From: Chaetoceros tenuissimus
Taxonomy: Eukaryota > Bacillariophyta > Thalassiosirophyceae > Chaetocerotales > Chaetocerotaceae
Reading direction: 5' to 3'
DNA: 64,000 bases
NCBI GenBank assembly: GCA_021927905.1
Contig: BLLK01000025.1
Span: forward strand, 1-64,000
Below the pieces are notes generated by a model. It had not been told where the DNA came from. It saw only the letters and a program-made list of their open reading frames with translations, and made no database searches. Below are positions 1-11,683 of the stretch, one piece after another; within the stretch, counting starts at the first letter, position 1; each line of letters begins with the position of its first letter. The position numbers and the translations under genes were made by a program.

Positions 1-1116
1 CCAAACAGAGCAATCACATTCCCCATTATCTGCTAATTCAGTATAGAAATCACAACCCCTAGTTCCAGTTTCGTCTACTGGACTAATGTAATCATCGTTA
101 TCATAGCACATCAATGTGGATGAAGGCTTTGTAGAGGGGCTTTTTGTAGGTGATACCGTGGGTGAAGATGTAGGCTGGAAAGGAAATAGTTAGAAGATGT
201 CAGTGAATGTATTACAAAAAGTTACGATTTCTCTCCCTTAGAACTTACACTGGAAGTTGGGCTCTTTGTTGGTGGTGAAATGGAAGGGCGATTTGTAATG
301 GTTCTTTATTGTGAAAGTCATGTGAGAATTGATAAAGTTGTAACAGATATATAAAGAGTGAATTCTTTCTTGGACTTACCCACAAAGACCACAAGAAAGT
401 GGACAGCTTTTCATAACATCCTCAACCATATTCTCCCCTCCTCCTAGAATTTCAAAGATAGGTCCCCATCGAGGACACTGGGTATAGACATACATTTCGC
501 AACCATATTCAGGATTGACTATACTTTCATGATTCGGGTCATCAACACAAACAGTAGGGCTAGGGGTTGGCTCGTCAACACCATCGGTACTACATTGAGG
601 GTCACAAGTAGCTGGACACATCTGTTTTAGTTCATCTATTGTCTCACTAAAAATAGTCATATCACATCCCAAACCTATGCCTGCAATGTTTGCACAGCTC
701 AGTTTTCCCTCCCACATATATGAAGGGTCGTCTTCACAATCTCCAGTGCTTCGAATTGTTGGAGTTGATGTAGGACTAGCTGTAGGAAAGTCGGGGACCT
801 CATAATCACAAGGGACTTCGCAACTAATAGGACAGTGTTCATAGAGTTCAATCATTTCTTGACGTGTAAAAAGAGCACTGAATGCAGAGCACTCGCATCT
901 TGCCCTACCGAAAAAGTCACAACTGGTTCCAAAAGCAATGGGAGAGATATAGTCTGGATCATCAGCACAGTTCTCTCTAGGTCCTCTATGTTCGAGACGT
1001 CTCGCTTCTGAAGAATCAATTGCTTGAATCACATTCCCATTTGTGTCAATGATTGCTTCTTTTGCAACAGCGACATGAACAAGAATCAAGCCGAGAGCAA
1101 CGGTAGGATAAAGCAT
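1..1116 (-). CDS. Secreted Cys-repeat/Pro-Thr-rich protein, 3' end beyond window
   Basis: This is the 5' part of a secreted multi-domain protein. Exon 1 (1116-381) encodes a signal peptide (hydrophobic run MLYPTVALGLILVHVAVA) and three six-Cys ShKT-like units, each opening with C-x-D-D-P and closing with CP-x-x-C-x-x-C, separated by Pro/Thr/Ser linkers. It ends in CGLCG at a GTAAGT donor. A short exon near 309-250 encodes only a Thr/Pro/Ser linker. A third exon runs from 174 off the window edge and starts another unit (MCYDNDDY...). It is a clear paralogue of the gene at 38032-41220: the N-termini align through RENC-x-D-P-x-Y and SPIAFGT-x-CDFF, and the third exon matches that gene's second. 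By analogy the missing part should carry more Cys units and a discoidin-like domain. The function is unknown; an extracellular or wall role is inferred. Confidence 0.8.
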
Positions 1117-1727
1117 GCTATTGAAAAGAAACCTTCTCGTGTACTGAAGTTTTTGTCAGATATAAATGCAAAGGACTTTTTGTTTGGTAATAAGATATTT
1201 GATTCAAACAAAAGGTTGAATTGTATTGGTAATGTAATGTGAGTCTTCTCAACTACGTTATTTTTTATCGCTAATAATGTGGTTCAGTCGTCGCAGGATA
1301 ACGACTTTTCCTTTACTTAAGCCCCACAAACAAAAACGTCGTTGATTTTTGTAGATTAACGTTTTTTTACCTGTTTATTTCAGCTTCATATTTTGAAGAT
1401 CATCATTATTCGTGTTTATAGTTTTCGTCTATTCAATATTTTCTAGTTTTAAATCTCACTAGTTTGATGCAATAATCTTAATGCAGCAAGAGAGGAATTA
1501 TAAATTTTCGTAAGAAAAATATCTCTCTTAATTAGAATATTTCACAGCGTAAATTGGTTCAGTTCTAAAAATGTTCTACGTGAACGTATTCTCACTAATT
1601 CTATGAATTGACAAAATTTTCTTTACATTCATTGTTGTTTTTATAATAAAGTTCCTTTGAACTTTTAGTCTACTCTAAATTTTTGTTTTTGTACGGAGAG
1701 AAAAAGGAATTGCCTACTGTATGTAGT
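1117..1727. other. Intergenic, AT-rich
   Basis: Upstream region of the gene starting at 1116 and downstream region of the gene ending at 1728. Apart from the promoter block at 1254-1330 it holds only AT-rich DNA with T runs. I see no convincing coding sequence. Confidence 0.6.
1254..1330 (-). promoter_or_regulatory. Upstream block shared with the 5642 gene
   Basis: About 140-210 bp upstream of the start at 1116. On the plus strand it reads TTATCGCT, AATAATGTGGTT, a TCGTCGC stretch, ATAACGACTTTT and then TTACTTAAGCCCC (1313-1325). The same words occur in the same order upstream of the paralogous gene starting at 5642. It is probably a promoter block retained after gene duplication, or one under shared regulation. 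Confidence 0.5.
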
Positions 1728-4700
1728 CTAAGGAGGTACACCGAATACTTCAAACTCGCTAATACTAAGAACTTCTCCTTCATTCAACTTGGTCAGGCGG
1801 GCACCTACTCCAGTTGTCTGGAATGGGAGAATTACATCCAGCTCATTGCCAAAATTCTGAATAAAGGTGTAGGATGCAGCAATGTTATTCCCGTCTTTGA
1901 AAATGTCAAGTCGCACATTTTCCAACTTTTTAGCATCTTCGTTGAAGCATACATTACCTTGACAAGCAAAAATTCTGATACGAGAGATTCGGTAAGTTGT
2001 TTGAAGCTCGACTTCGTACCACTCTTGAGTTGTACCTCCAGAAGATGACTCAAATATAGTGATTGACTCAAATGAAGAACCTTCAGGTCCAAAGGTAGAA
2101 GTGGTATTTCCATTCAGAGGCCCATAAATATTGGATCTATTTGAATTGGAGCTACTTGAAGCAGTAGATTCAAGGGATTGGTTCTCGTCTTCAGGACTCA
2201 CACAGATGTATGCTAAGGGACGAGAAAGAAAATGAGTCATTAGCAATTTCATCAAAAATTAAATGTCGATACGAAAGGGAATCGAACTCTTTTACCTTGA
2301 CATTGTGGGAGTGTTGGGCAGTTTGAAGGTGCGATTGAAGGCATTGCAGTGGGTCCAGAAGTCGGGGTTTCAGTGGGCGGAGGTGTAGCACCACAAGGAA
2401 CGCCGCATGTTTTTGGACATTTCAGAAGCAGTTCAGCATATTGTGCTGGTTCCATCCATTGTCTAGCCTCTGAGCAAGATGCAAATCTTGAAAAGTAATC
2501 ACATCCACTTCCAACCTCAAATGGATTTTCATATGAACGATCATCGAAGCAATCGGAAGGACTCGCAGTTGGAGAATCTGATGGGATTGAAGAAGGTTTG
2601 AAGGAAGGTGCATTTGAAGGTAAAATGGATGGAAGTACTGATGGAGAAGCTGTTGGAGACTTTGACGGAGCCTTTGTTGGAGTCAGCGTTTCAGGATCTG
2701 TAGGATCCACTATGGTAGGTGACGAAGATGGTCTTTCTCTGTATTGTAGGGGGGAAATGGATTAGTTGAATTTTTAAAAGTTTTGGGCATTATTCAAAAT
2801 ACTTAGAGGATTCTTACCCGCATAGTCCACATGTTACTGGACAATTTGTCAAAATCAAGTTGAAAGTTGCTTGATCTAAAAAGGGCTCAAGATCGACACA
2901 CTCAATACCAGTAAAAGCAGCACATCCGTTTCCGCCTAGAATTGGGATGGGGTTGACAAAGTTGCTGTTGTCATGGCAGTCGGTAGGAGCTGCTGAAGAT
3001 AATTCTGAGGGACCAGTAGATGGTTTCATAGATGGGCTACTGGTTGGTCTGCTTGTTGGACGTGGTGTAGGTCCTCTTGTAGGTGCTTTAGTTGGTGCTA
3101 AAGTACTTGGATTGGTATCATCCCTTGTAGAAGATAAAAGTAAAAGTTATGAGTAAATAATATAATTTCAGGAGATGATTTCGTCAAGGATAAAAATCAT
3201 ATATGTGAACTTACCCACAAAGATCACATGCAACTGGACAGCTTCGCAGCAATGTCTCGTATACATCTGCACCTAAAAATGTTGAGAAGATTGTACAGTC
3301 AATAGTTTCGAAAGCATTACACCCATCTCCTTCAAGGAAAGGGATCGGGTTCACATAATTGCGATCGTTGAAACATTCAAATGGAGCGCTTGTTGGTGCT
3401 GCTGTAGGAATTGCTGGCTCTTCACATGGTACGTTGCATGTCGCCGGGCAATTCATATACATACTAAGAATGTCAAGTGGATTTGTTAAAAAGAACTCCC
3501 AGATACTACAGTCACAGCCACCGTCATCATTGGTGAATTGAGCAAAAAACTCGCATCCTCCTTGAGTTTCGTCAATTGGGTTGACATAATCTGGATTATC
3601 TTGACAAGATGGAACACCTGGTACGATATTGGATCTTGTTGGGGATGAAGAAGGCTTTGAAGATGGTGAAGAAGTTGGAGATTTGGAAGGGTTCTGAGTT
3701 GGTGAACGTGTGCTTTCAGTTGGGCTTAAGGTGGTTTCTCCCGCATTATTACGTACTGTTGGAGCTGAAGTTGGCCTATGAATGTAAATATTGTTAGTAT
3801 TTCTTCCAGTCAAGATATGAAATGTATAGAAATTCTTCAAATAATCGCTTACCCGTTACACACTCCGCATGTTGCAGGACAGTTGGAAAACAAATTATTG
3901 AAATCGTTTGGATTGTCAAACATATCTTCAAAATCACCACAAGTAAATCCATTGTTTGCAAACATGTCACATCCATAGTCAGTGTTGAGTGGACTAACGT
4001 AACTTGGATTATCTTGACAAGCTGAGTCACATGTATTACATGTCAAAGGACATCTACTAATCGCTTCATCTCTGTATTGGACTGGAATATTTTCGCATGA
4101 ACCCAGATTTGAATAGAATTCACATCCTCCATTATTTGTAATTGGATTTACATATGAATCATCGTCGACGCACGAGTAAGGTGCAGGAGTTGGAGGTGAT
4201 ACATCGTCAGGACATGGTACATCACATGAAATGGGACAATTTTGCAATAAGTCCTCATAATGCTGAGGATGTGTAGAACCAAGTTGTTCACAAGTGAGTG
4301 AAGTTTTGGAAAAAAAACTACATCCAGCACCAGTGAAAAATGGAAATCGATAATCTGGATTGTCACTGCATCCACCACGAGTTGGGCTTTGGGTAGGAAC
4401 ATCTTCAATGACATAACCACATTCAACTCCACAACTCTTTGGACAACGATCAAAAAGCTCCTGAAGCTGTGTTCTATCTAGGACTGTTCCCCAGCGCATG
4501 CAATCACAAGATGCTTGCTCAAAGAAAGCACATGTTGCACCATCTGCAATAGGACTAACGTAGGTCGAATCATCTGCACAAACTGTTGGCGCCAATGTAT
4601 CTGGACCAGCTGGTTCTTCAATGGATGGTTCGTGTGATGGGTTTGGTGTAGGTGTCAAAGTTGTTTCGCTGAAAATAGGAGGTGAGTAGACAGAATAAGA

Positions 4701-5642
4701 TTACTAAACAAATATCGAAAGCCATCACTTACTTTGTGTCACTGTCTTCAGATGGAGCACTTGTAATTGGGGCTGCTGTTGGTACGTATCCTTTCCCTTT
4801 TCCCTTGCCTTTTCCCTTCGCAGGGCTCTGCCCTTTACCTTTGGTCGGAATGCCGTCACCAGATGATCCCTTACTCACAGAGCCTTTCGTAGGAGAGCTT
4901 ACAGAAGAACCTTTACTCACAGAGCCTTTCGTAGGAGAGCTTATAGAAGAACCTTTACTCACAGAGCCTTTCGTAGGAGAGCTTACAGAAGAACCTTTAC
5001 TCACAGAGCCTTTCGTAGGAGAGCTTACAGAAGAACCTTTACTTCCTTTCCCCTTGCCTACAATTGGATCTAGAGATATATTGTCGCTTCCTTTCCCTTT
5101 TGTTGGACTTGATGGAATGCCGTCGCTTCCTTTCCCTTTTGTTGGACTTGATGGAGAGCTGCCTTTGCCTTTTGTAGGGCTTGATGGAGAGCTTCCGCTT
5201 TTGCCTTTTGTAGTACTTGACTTTTTTGTCTTCACGATACCTACAAAAAGATTTTGGAACTTAATAAGTAACCAGAGTCTATAATCAAGTCATATAAATC
5301 ATACCTTTCAGACTTACCATTTCCTTTGCCTGATCTAGTATCTGCATCAGAGGAAGGAGATCTCGTTTCTCCTTCTGAAGGAGAAGTTGCAGGATGGCTT
5401 GCATTACCACTATGTTCATGTACATCCTCAGCACACAGGTTACATAGTTTTTTGCAGTTTTCTTTAATTTCTCCATTTCTACAAAACCCATCAATGTTCA
5501 CAATGTTTTCTCTGATCCAAGCACATGTATTTACTGGAAATCCATTGAGCTGGAATGATGTGTTATCTTCGCAGTGTCCACTGGCAGAGGCAGTACCCAC
5601 AGCTGACCCTATGAAGATCAAGGCAGCCTTGGATAGAATCAT
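1728..5642 (-). CDS. Secreted ShKT-like / Lys-Ser-Gly-rich / Cys-repeat / discoidin protein
   Basis: Seven exons, all with GT-AG borders and consistent phases: 5642-5318, 5240-4733, 4668-3853, 3775-3215, 3123-2818, 2738-2296, 2212-1728. They give about 1147 aa. Order of parts: signal peptide; an ShKT-like unit (C-E-D-N-T to LCNLC); a Lys/Ser/Gly/Pro tract with KGKGKGKGKG and repeated SSPTKG, similar in composition to silaffins; about nine Cys units joined by Pro/Thr linkers; and a C-terminal F5/8C (discoidin, galactose-binding-like) domain with the segment W-Y-E-V-E-L and ending in VFGVPP. Exons 3 to 5 end just after a CG or CNG unit end, in phase 2, so units and exons correspond. The closest relative is the gene at 11684-13806. 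An extracellular carbohydrate- or silica-associated role is inferred from composition only. Confidence 0.85.
4871..5038 (-). repeat. 42-bp tandem repeat x4 (14-aa Ser/Lys/Gly unit)
   Basis: The word TTACTCAC recurs at 4871, 4913, 4955 and 4997, exactly 42 bp apart. The copies are almost identical and in frame, each encoding SVSKGSSVSSPTKG (one copy has Ile for Val). It lies inside exon 2 of the gene 1728-5642. The near identity points to recent expansion, so copy number probably varies between strains. Confidence 0.9.
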
Positions 5643-6433
5643 CCTAGTTTCTTGTATTGTGCAATGTAACTCTTGGATTAATGTGAATATGTGTTCAAAC
5701 TGATGAGACGACTTGAACAGTCTCTACAATCTGAACTATGTTATTTTATCGCTGAATAATGTGGTTGTCTAGCTGTCGCTGTTTGAGCATAACGACTTTT
5801 TATCGCCAATATAATATTCCTCTGCGACTTCTGGGGCTTAAATACATTACAATAATAGCTCATTCGTGTAGGAGAAGAATTTATTTTTCCAATTTCACCT
5901 CTTTTTTTCAATCGCAGAGGTACTAGACCTGCAAAAAATGCATCATTCCATCAGAGAATAAGGTTTCATATTTATTATTACTATTTCAATTAAATTTTAC
6001 TTCAGAAGACGAATACCATTTCTCCAAGAACTTTAATTTCAGTTCCTTTATTTTTTTACTGAAATGTTCCTTATATTTATATTTATGTTACTCTATTGAT
6101 TATCTACATCATTGACACTTTTTTATTAAATGAAAAATTTCTATCTTATACTCACAGTAATTTCAATTCCTGATTTATGCAAACTAATGAAGTCGTAATG
6201 CATGCCCTTTTTATCTCTTTGGCTTTCTTTTCTTTTGTCCATTCATTCCGTAAGACCGTACAAGTGCGTATCTATAAAGTATACTTACTTGTTTCAAGAG
6301 ATTGTCACTTTCCTCTGTGTAACAGTCGAATATATTCTTTATGATTAAAATAGTAACCCTCTTCTGATAAAGGAGGAAATGATTTTTCCCTATTTATTTT
6401 ATTTTCAGTAAAAAAAAGAGAATATTGGATAAT
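5643..6433. other. Intergenic: promoter of the 5642 gene and 3' flank of RPT6
   Basis: Beyond the promoter block at 5738-5844, this stretch is T-rich and AT-rich with no reading frame that looks coding. The part next to 6434 is the presumed 3' UTR of the proteasome gene. Confidence 0.6.
5738..5844 (-). promoter_or_regulatory. Promoter block with GGGGCTTAAATA
   Basis: About 95-200 bp upstream of the ATG at 5642. On the plus strand it contains TTATCGCTG, AATAATGTGGTT, a CTGTCGC stretch, ATAACGACTTTT, ATCGCCAATAT, GCGACTT and GGGGCTTAAATA (5833-5844). The first part matches 1254-1330 and the last part matches the region upstream of 13806. This suggests common control of the three minus-strand genes. 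Confidence 0.5.
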
Positions 6434-7778
6434 TTACTTCCACAATCTTGCCAAAGATACATTAGAGTCACTGTCCTTCTTCATTACCTTACTCACAGCC
6501 ATTTCAAAATCTTCTTGTGTAACATGAATTCTTCTTTCTCGTAAAGCAAACATTCCTGCCTCTGTACATACAGCTTTACATTCTGCTCCACTAGCATTGA
6601 TCATTTTCTCTGATATACTTTTAAGATCAATATTTCTCAACAAGTTCATCTTTCTACTGTGAATTTTCATGATACTGACTCTATTTTCAACATTTGGATT
6701 AGGGAATTCAACCTTGCGGTCAATACGTCCTGGACGAAGGAGAGCAGGGTCCAAAATATCAATACGATTAGTAGCCATGACAACCTTGATGTTCTGTGCA
6801 GGTTCAAAACCATCCAACTGATTCAGAAGTTCAAGCATGGTACGCTGCACTTCCGAGTCTCCACTTCCACCTCCACGCGCCTGACCAATACTATCAACCT
6901 CATCCATGAAAATAATGGAAGGAGAAGCTTCACGTGCCATGACAAACAATTCACGAACCATTCTCGATCCTTCTCCGATATACTTTTGCACAAGCTCTGC
7001 TCCACTCACACGAATAAAGGTACAATCAGTATGATGTGCAACAGCTCTCGCTAGAAGAGTTTTACCAGTTCCTGGAGGTCCATAGAGCAGGACACCCTTT
7101 GGCTGTGCAACTCCAAGCGATTCAAATAATTCCGGGTGTTTAATAGGCAGCTCAATCACTTCCTTAATTTCCATCACCTGCTTTTCAAGACCTCCAATCA
7201 TGTCATATGTAGAATCAGGCACAGCTTCCACTTTCATGAGACTGACGAGAGGGTCAACCTTTGTAGGTAAGATTTTGTGTATAGTATAGGAATCATTTTT
7301 GAGAGCAATACGAGTATTTGGTTTGAGGTCGTTGATGTCGATGTCCTTGTCAATGTCTACAACATACTTTCCTTCAGGGTTGATTTTGACGAGGACCTTC
7401 TTCTGTCCCATTTGCTTAATGACTTCTCCTACGTATGATCCTGGTTCCTGTAGGTGATGAAGCTCTTCTCTGAGCATTCGTACTTTTGCATTGAGTGTGT
7501 TTCTGTTTGCTTTGAGACGTTGAAGATCTGCAGTTCTCTCTTGTATAGTCTACAGATGTATTGATTAACAATGAAATTAGTTAGAATATATTCTATATAA
7601 TAAGTATTTGCGTATATACAGATGCTGAGATCTAGCATATCTATTTTATGAAAACTACGCATGGCTAGGACATGTACAAAAAGATATCAGAACTTACAGT
7701 GGTGAGGTCGCTGACCTTATTAGCATAGTATTTCGACATTGCTGATTCTCCCGAAGGAGCTGCTGTTGTAGATGCCAT
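6434..7778 (-). CDS. RPT6: 26S proteasome regulatory ATPase subunit RPT6 (PSMC5)
   Basis: One of six AAA+ ATPases in the base of the 19S particle. It unfolds ubiquitinated substrates and feeds them into the 20S core. Exon 1 (7778-7698) encodes 27 residues, and exon 2 (7549-6434) follows a 148-bp intron with a GTAAGT donor. The product is 398 aa, close to the usual ~400. Visible features: an N-terminal coiled coil, the OB-fold segment with [16 protein letters not shown], Walker A GPPGTGKT, Walker [11 protein letters not shown], the second-region-of-homology arginines in [10 protein letters not shown], and a C-terminus of ARLWK, close to the family's usual LWK end. RPT6 is favoured over other RPTs by [10 protein letters not shown] and [10 protein letters not shown]. 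It is head-to-head with the reductase gene at 8225. Confidence 0.97.
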
Positions 7779-8224
7779 TTTATATTCAGAAAATTATATA
7801 GTTGAAGAAATAGCTTATGAATGAGGAGTGCAGTAGATCAATAGGTATGCCAATGAATTCAATGTTTCATTACCACGACAGTTGTTATTTGTTGTTTGTG
7901 AGAGAGGTGTGATCTTCGTTTGGCTTTGGCTTCGTCAAGCTTCTTCTTGCTTATTATGGCTATTTGAATAGCTGTAGAAGAAGATGATAATGAATGTTGG
8001 TTGACATCATAGATTTCATTGTAAAATAGATGTGTCACATAAACAAAAATTCCATCACACAACGCTCTTTGCATTCTGCAACCCCCATCACAACCTAAAA
8101 GCTAAAAGAATAGAGAATAATGAGCTCTTCAAGATAGTTGGAGCCTTTTTCTTCAATACCTTCTCTAGTCAATCCAAAAAACTGTAAAAACTGTCAAGGA
8201 TAGTAGGAAGGTGAAACGAGAAAT
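7779..8224. promoter_or_regulatory. Divergent promoter region, RPT6 / reductase fusion
   Basis: A 446-bp gap between two divergent genes. It should hold both promoters and 5' UTRs. It contains no obvious TATA box at a telling distance and no convincing coding frame. Confidence 0.5.
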
Positions 8225-11200
8225 ATGAAAGATTCTGACGAAGAAAACCAAAAGGCAGATGAGTTTCATGACAATCCTCATCCAGATCAAAATGAAAGAA
8301 TTGAGCACTTGAAAAGGGAACTGCAAGAAAAATATGATACGTTTCTTGATTTATCTCGTAGAGCAAGTAACGGAAGTAGTGCTCATTCTATAACCAATGA
8401 TGAAACAAGAAGTTACAAAAATAAAAGAAAGCCTACCAACCTATGGCAGGAACAAGGGACAATACGCGTTGACCAAACATTACAGAATAATACGACCTTG
8501 GATACTATAGATGTAACCACTCATACTGCAACTTTTGAGAAATATTCTGAAGACTTTCTTCCCGAAATGATTGAATCATATGATTACGAAAAAGAGAAAA
8601 TGATTGTTGAAAATAAACAATTCAATGAATACTTCAACCGTGTTCTTTTAGACATGAACAGATTGAATAAAATGACTGCCGCAAAGAGTAAAAGTGCCAT
8701 GAGAAAAAGTGTATTTCGCAGGCGGAGTGCCATGAGCATGCATTCAAGTCTTTATGAAATGAGATTCAAACATTTTCTAAAATCTCTTCCAAGGAAAATA
8801 TGTGAAAGGCTTGCTTTCACTGGTGATGACCATTACTCTGGTGAATTCTATTTGTTTGCCATCATCACTCCAAGTAAGTACCATGAATATATGATGTCAG
8901 ATATTGTATGAATTATTAAAAGAGTCAACATCTTTCTGATTGCATCTTTTTGGCAAAGTCTGTGTCTCTGTGCTTTATGCTATTGCTATTCTTTTTCCGC
9001 CGGAGGTAAGACAGCGAGTGCCATTCTTTATATGGACGGATGGAAAATTGATAAAGAATGAAGAAGGAATCTACTCTATTTGCCCAAGAGCTTCGATTTG
9101 CTCAGAAGGTATTATAGAAATTATCCTAATTAGTATATCGAGGCTTACAGCGTTTATAATTTACACCATGATGGGGCATACTTTCCTGAGTAAGATGCAT
9201 TGCACAATTCATTATTTATCTACTTCATATTTGGGTAAGTTTGTACCTTTTTCCAAACTTCATAGTGTACATAAAATGATGGGACGATGGTTTGCGGCTC
9301 TTGCGCTCCTGCATACGATTGGGCATTTCATTCGATGGATAAAAAGAGGTGATATGGGTTTAATTGGAACTCAGGTAGGGATTAGCGGGATAATAGGAAT
9401 AGTCTTGATGATTCTTACTGGTAAGTCTATGCATATGTTTTCATACATTTTAAGTAACATTTTTTCTGCTGTCATGCTAATTTCGAAATAGTTTGGGCGA
9501 TGAGTGGAAAACAGCAACGAAGGGGAAAAGGCTCAGGGAAAAGGTCTCTTGAACGCTTAAAATCTCGTGTGATTGGTTTACTCGAACGGCTACGGGGGGC
9601 AAAATGGAGTGAAACAATGTTCTTCGAGAAAAGATTCAATTTGCACTTTTTCGCAATGCTAGGACTTACCCTAGCTATGTGTGCCCACACTCCAAGATGT
9701 GCTATTATTACATCAACATTTTGTGGCTTGTGGCTTCTAGACTTTGTTTATGGTTATTTATACAAAACATATCGTTTAGACTTGGTGGAGTTCTCAGCTT
9801 TACCAGATGAGGCTGGAGTACAAATGTTGTGGGCTAACCCAAAAGGATTTAATGGTGAGTATGAACAGCCATCTCTGCTATCGATGTTGAGGTTCTAACA
9901 GAAATGCACTCACTAATTACATTTCCAATTTTAGGAAATAGTGGTGAATTTGTAAAGGTTCAGCTACCTTGGCTCGAGAACGGAGGCGGGCAGTGGCATC
10001 CATTTTCAATTTACCTTGAAGAAAAAACGATGGAGGGTCTGAAGGATCTTCGTGTACGGAATGAGCTTGAGAAAGAATCTGACGACATACATCCTTCATC
10101 TACAGCTCTAATATTAATCGAGTTTCAAAATGAATTTGCGCATGAGAATGGATTGCTCAACAAAGATGTGAAGGAGGTTATGGAACAAACAAATATGCTG
10201 AAGAAGACTCGTGATCTTATGTATCTAGCCAGGTCAAGAGGCGCGCATGTCTTTCACATACCATATGTATGGAAGAGCGACTCAGTGAATAATCCTCAAC
10301 GAAGTGTTGGTGTCTTGAAGGATATTCGAATGGGCAAATTCTTTAGGGAAGGAACTTGGAATGCTGACTTCGTGTCGACACACCAACCACAACAACATGA
10401 TATTATCATTGAAGGTAAAAACGGGCTTGACTCATTTCTACGCACAAATTTGGAAGAACAATTACAAAAATACGGTATCAGGACTCTCGTCATTGGTGGA
10501 TTTCAGACAAACCTGTGTGTAGAGAGTACTATGAGAACCGCGTATGAGAAAGGATACAATGTAATAACACTGATAGATGGCACAGCTTGCAAAAGTGGAG
10601 TAGAACAATTTGCTGCAACCAACAAGATATTTCCACAATTCAGCCAAGCTCTCACATGCAAGAAAGTTGAAGAGACAATTTTTGGTGATGATCCTGTGAA
10701 AATTGACGACCTCTTAGATCAAAACGACTTGCAAAGTCACGGTTACAGTTTGAACTCCCAGATCGCAAACAGAGACATCGATGCACCTTGGAAACAAAGA
10801 GTTGACTACTTCATTGTCCATGCATTTGAAGAAGAAAAGAAAAGCGTCGCAAATAGGCAGATAGATGATGCACGTGAAATTCTTCGTTCTCGACATTTGA
10901 CCACTCAAGTCTTCATGGTTCCAGCAGGAGACTGGACTAAAAATGTATACAAGGAAGTGTCTGATCGAAAACAGTTGAGATCCTGCTGGATCAAAGGTCC
11001 ATACGTATCACCCTACTCTCTATCTAGCAACTTTAGTAGCCTAGTCCTACTTGCAACAGGCATAGGCATCACTCCAGCTCTTGGCGTTATCGGTCAATAT
11101 AAAGGCGAGTCAAGATTCAAGACCTTAATTTGGTCGACAAGATGCCCACAACTTCTCCGATTCTTTCTACCATTATTGGAAGACTGTCATCTGGCAATCA

Positions 11201-11505
11201 TTTTCTATACTGGGAGAGAAGTATTGACAGATGAGGAAGTTTTGAAACTTACATCAGGACATGGAAATATATTCATCCGACGAGCCCGTCCAGCAAGTCT
11301 TACCGAGACAGTTGAAACTGTGATAACACTTTCCGAGTCGCTAATGATGGGAACAAGGTTTTCAAGCATCGAGAAAATTCCACGCAAAAACCGGAATGAT
11401 TGGTGCATGTTTTATTGCGGAGGATCAAAAAATATATGTAGTATGTTCAAAGAATTTTCGAAAGAAAAGGGTGTGAATTTTGAGTATGAACTATTTGATT
11501 GGTGA
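8225..11505 (+). CDS. Ferric reductase/NOX-like membrane protein with inserted isochorismatase-like domain
   Basis: Four exons (8225-8873, 8959-9420, 9492-9854, 9935-11505) with consistent phases give about 1014 aa. The N-terminal ~215 residues are charged and probably cytosolic. A ferric-reductase-type membrane domain follows, with candidate haem histidines in LHSVHKMMGRW, LLHTIGHF, NLHFFAML and AMCAHTPR. The FAD motif is in WHPFSIY (~aa 510). The FAD domain is then interrupted at about 545-740 by a cysteine-hydrolase domain of the isochorismatase family: acidic residue in LIEFQNEF, Lys in IEGKNGLDSF, Cys in GGFQTNLCVESTMRTAYEKG. The reductase fold resumes with AGDWTKNVY, IKGPYVSPYS and LLATGIGITPALG, and ends in CGGSKN and FDW. 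It should pass electrons from NAD(P)H across a membrane. The inserted domain's substrate is unknown. Confidence 0.88.
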
Positions 11506-11683
11506 TTATCATACTAGTACTTTCACTTTTAGAGACAAGTATATTGAACATGTTGAAGACAACTAGAGTCTGAAATAATATAATTACTTTCGATTTATCA
11601 TCTACTAAAAACAATAAAAGAAGTCCAAATTCTACTAAAACACTTTGAGTTGAGTTTTTCCTTAAATGCTGAAACTAAAGAGT

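Noticed and set aside
4682-5284. 200-codon plus-strand frame rich in Pro, Phe and Leu
   Set aside because: It is the antisense of the Lys/Ser/Gly tract and 42-bp repeat of the 1728-5642 gene, which has splice and paralogue support.
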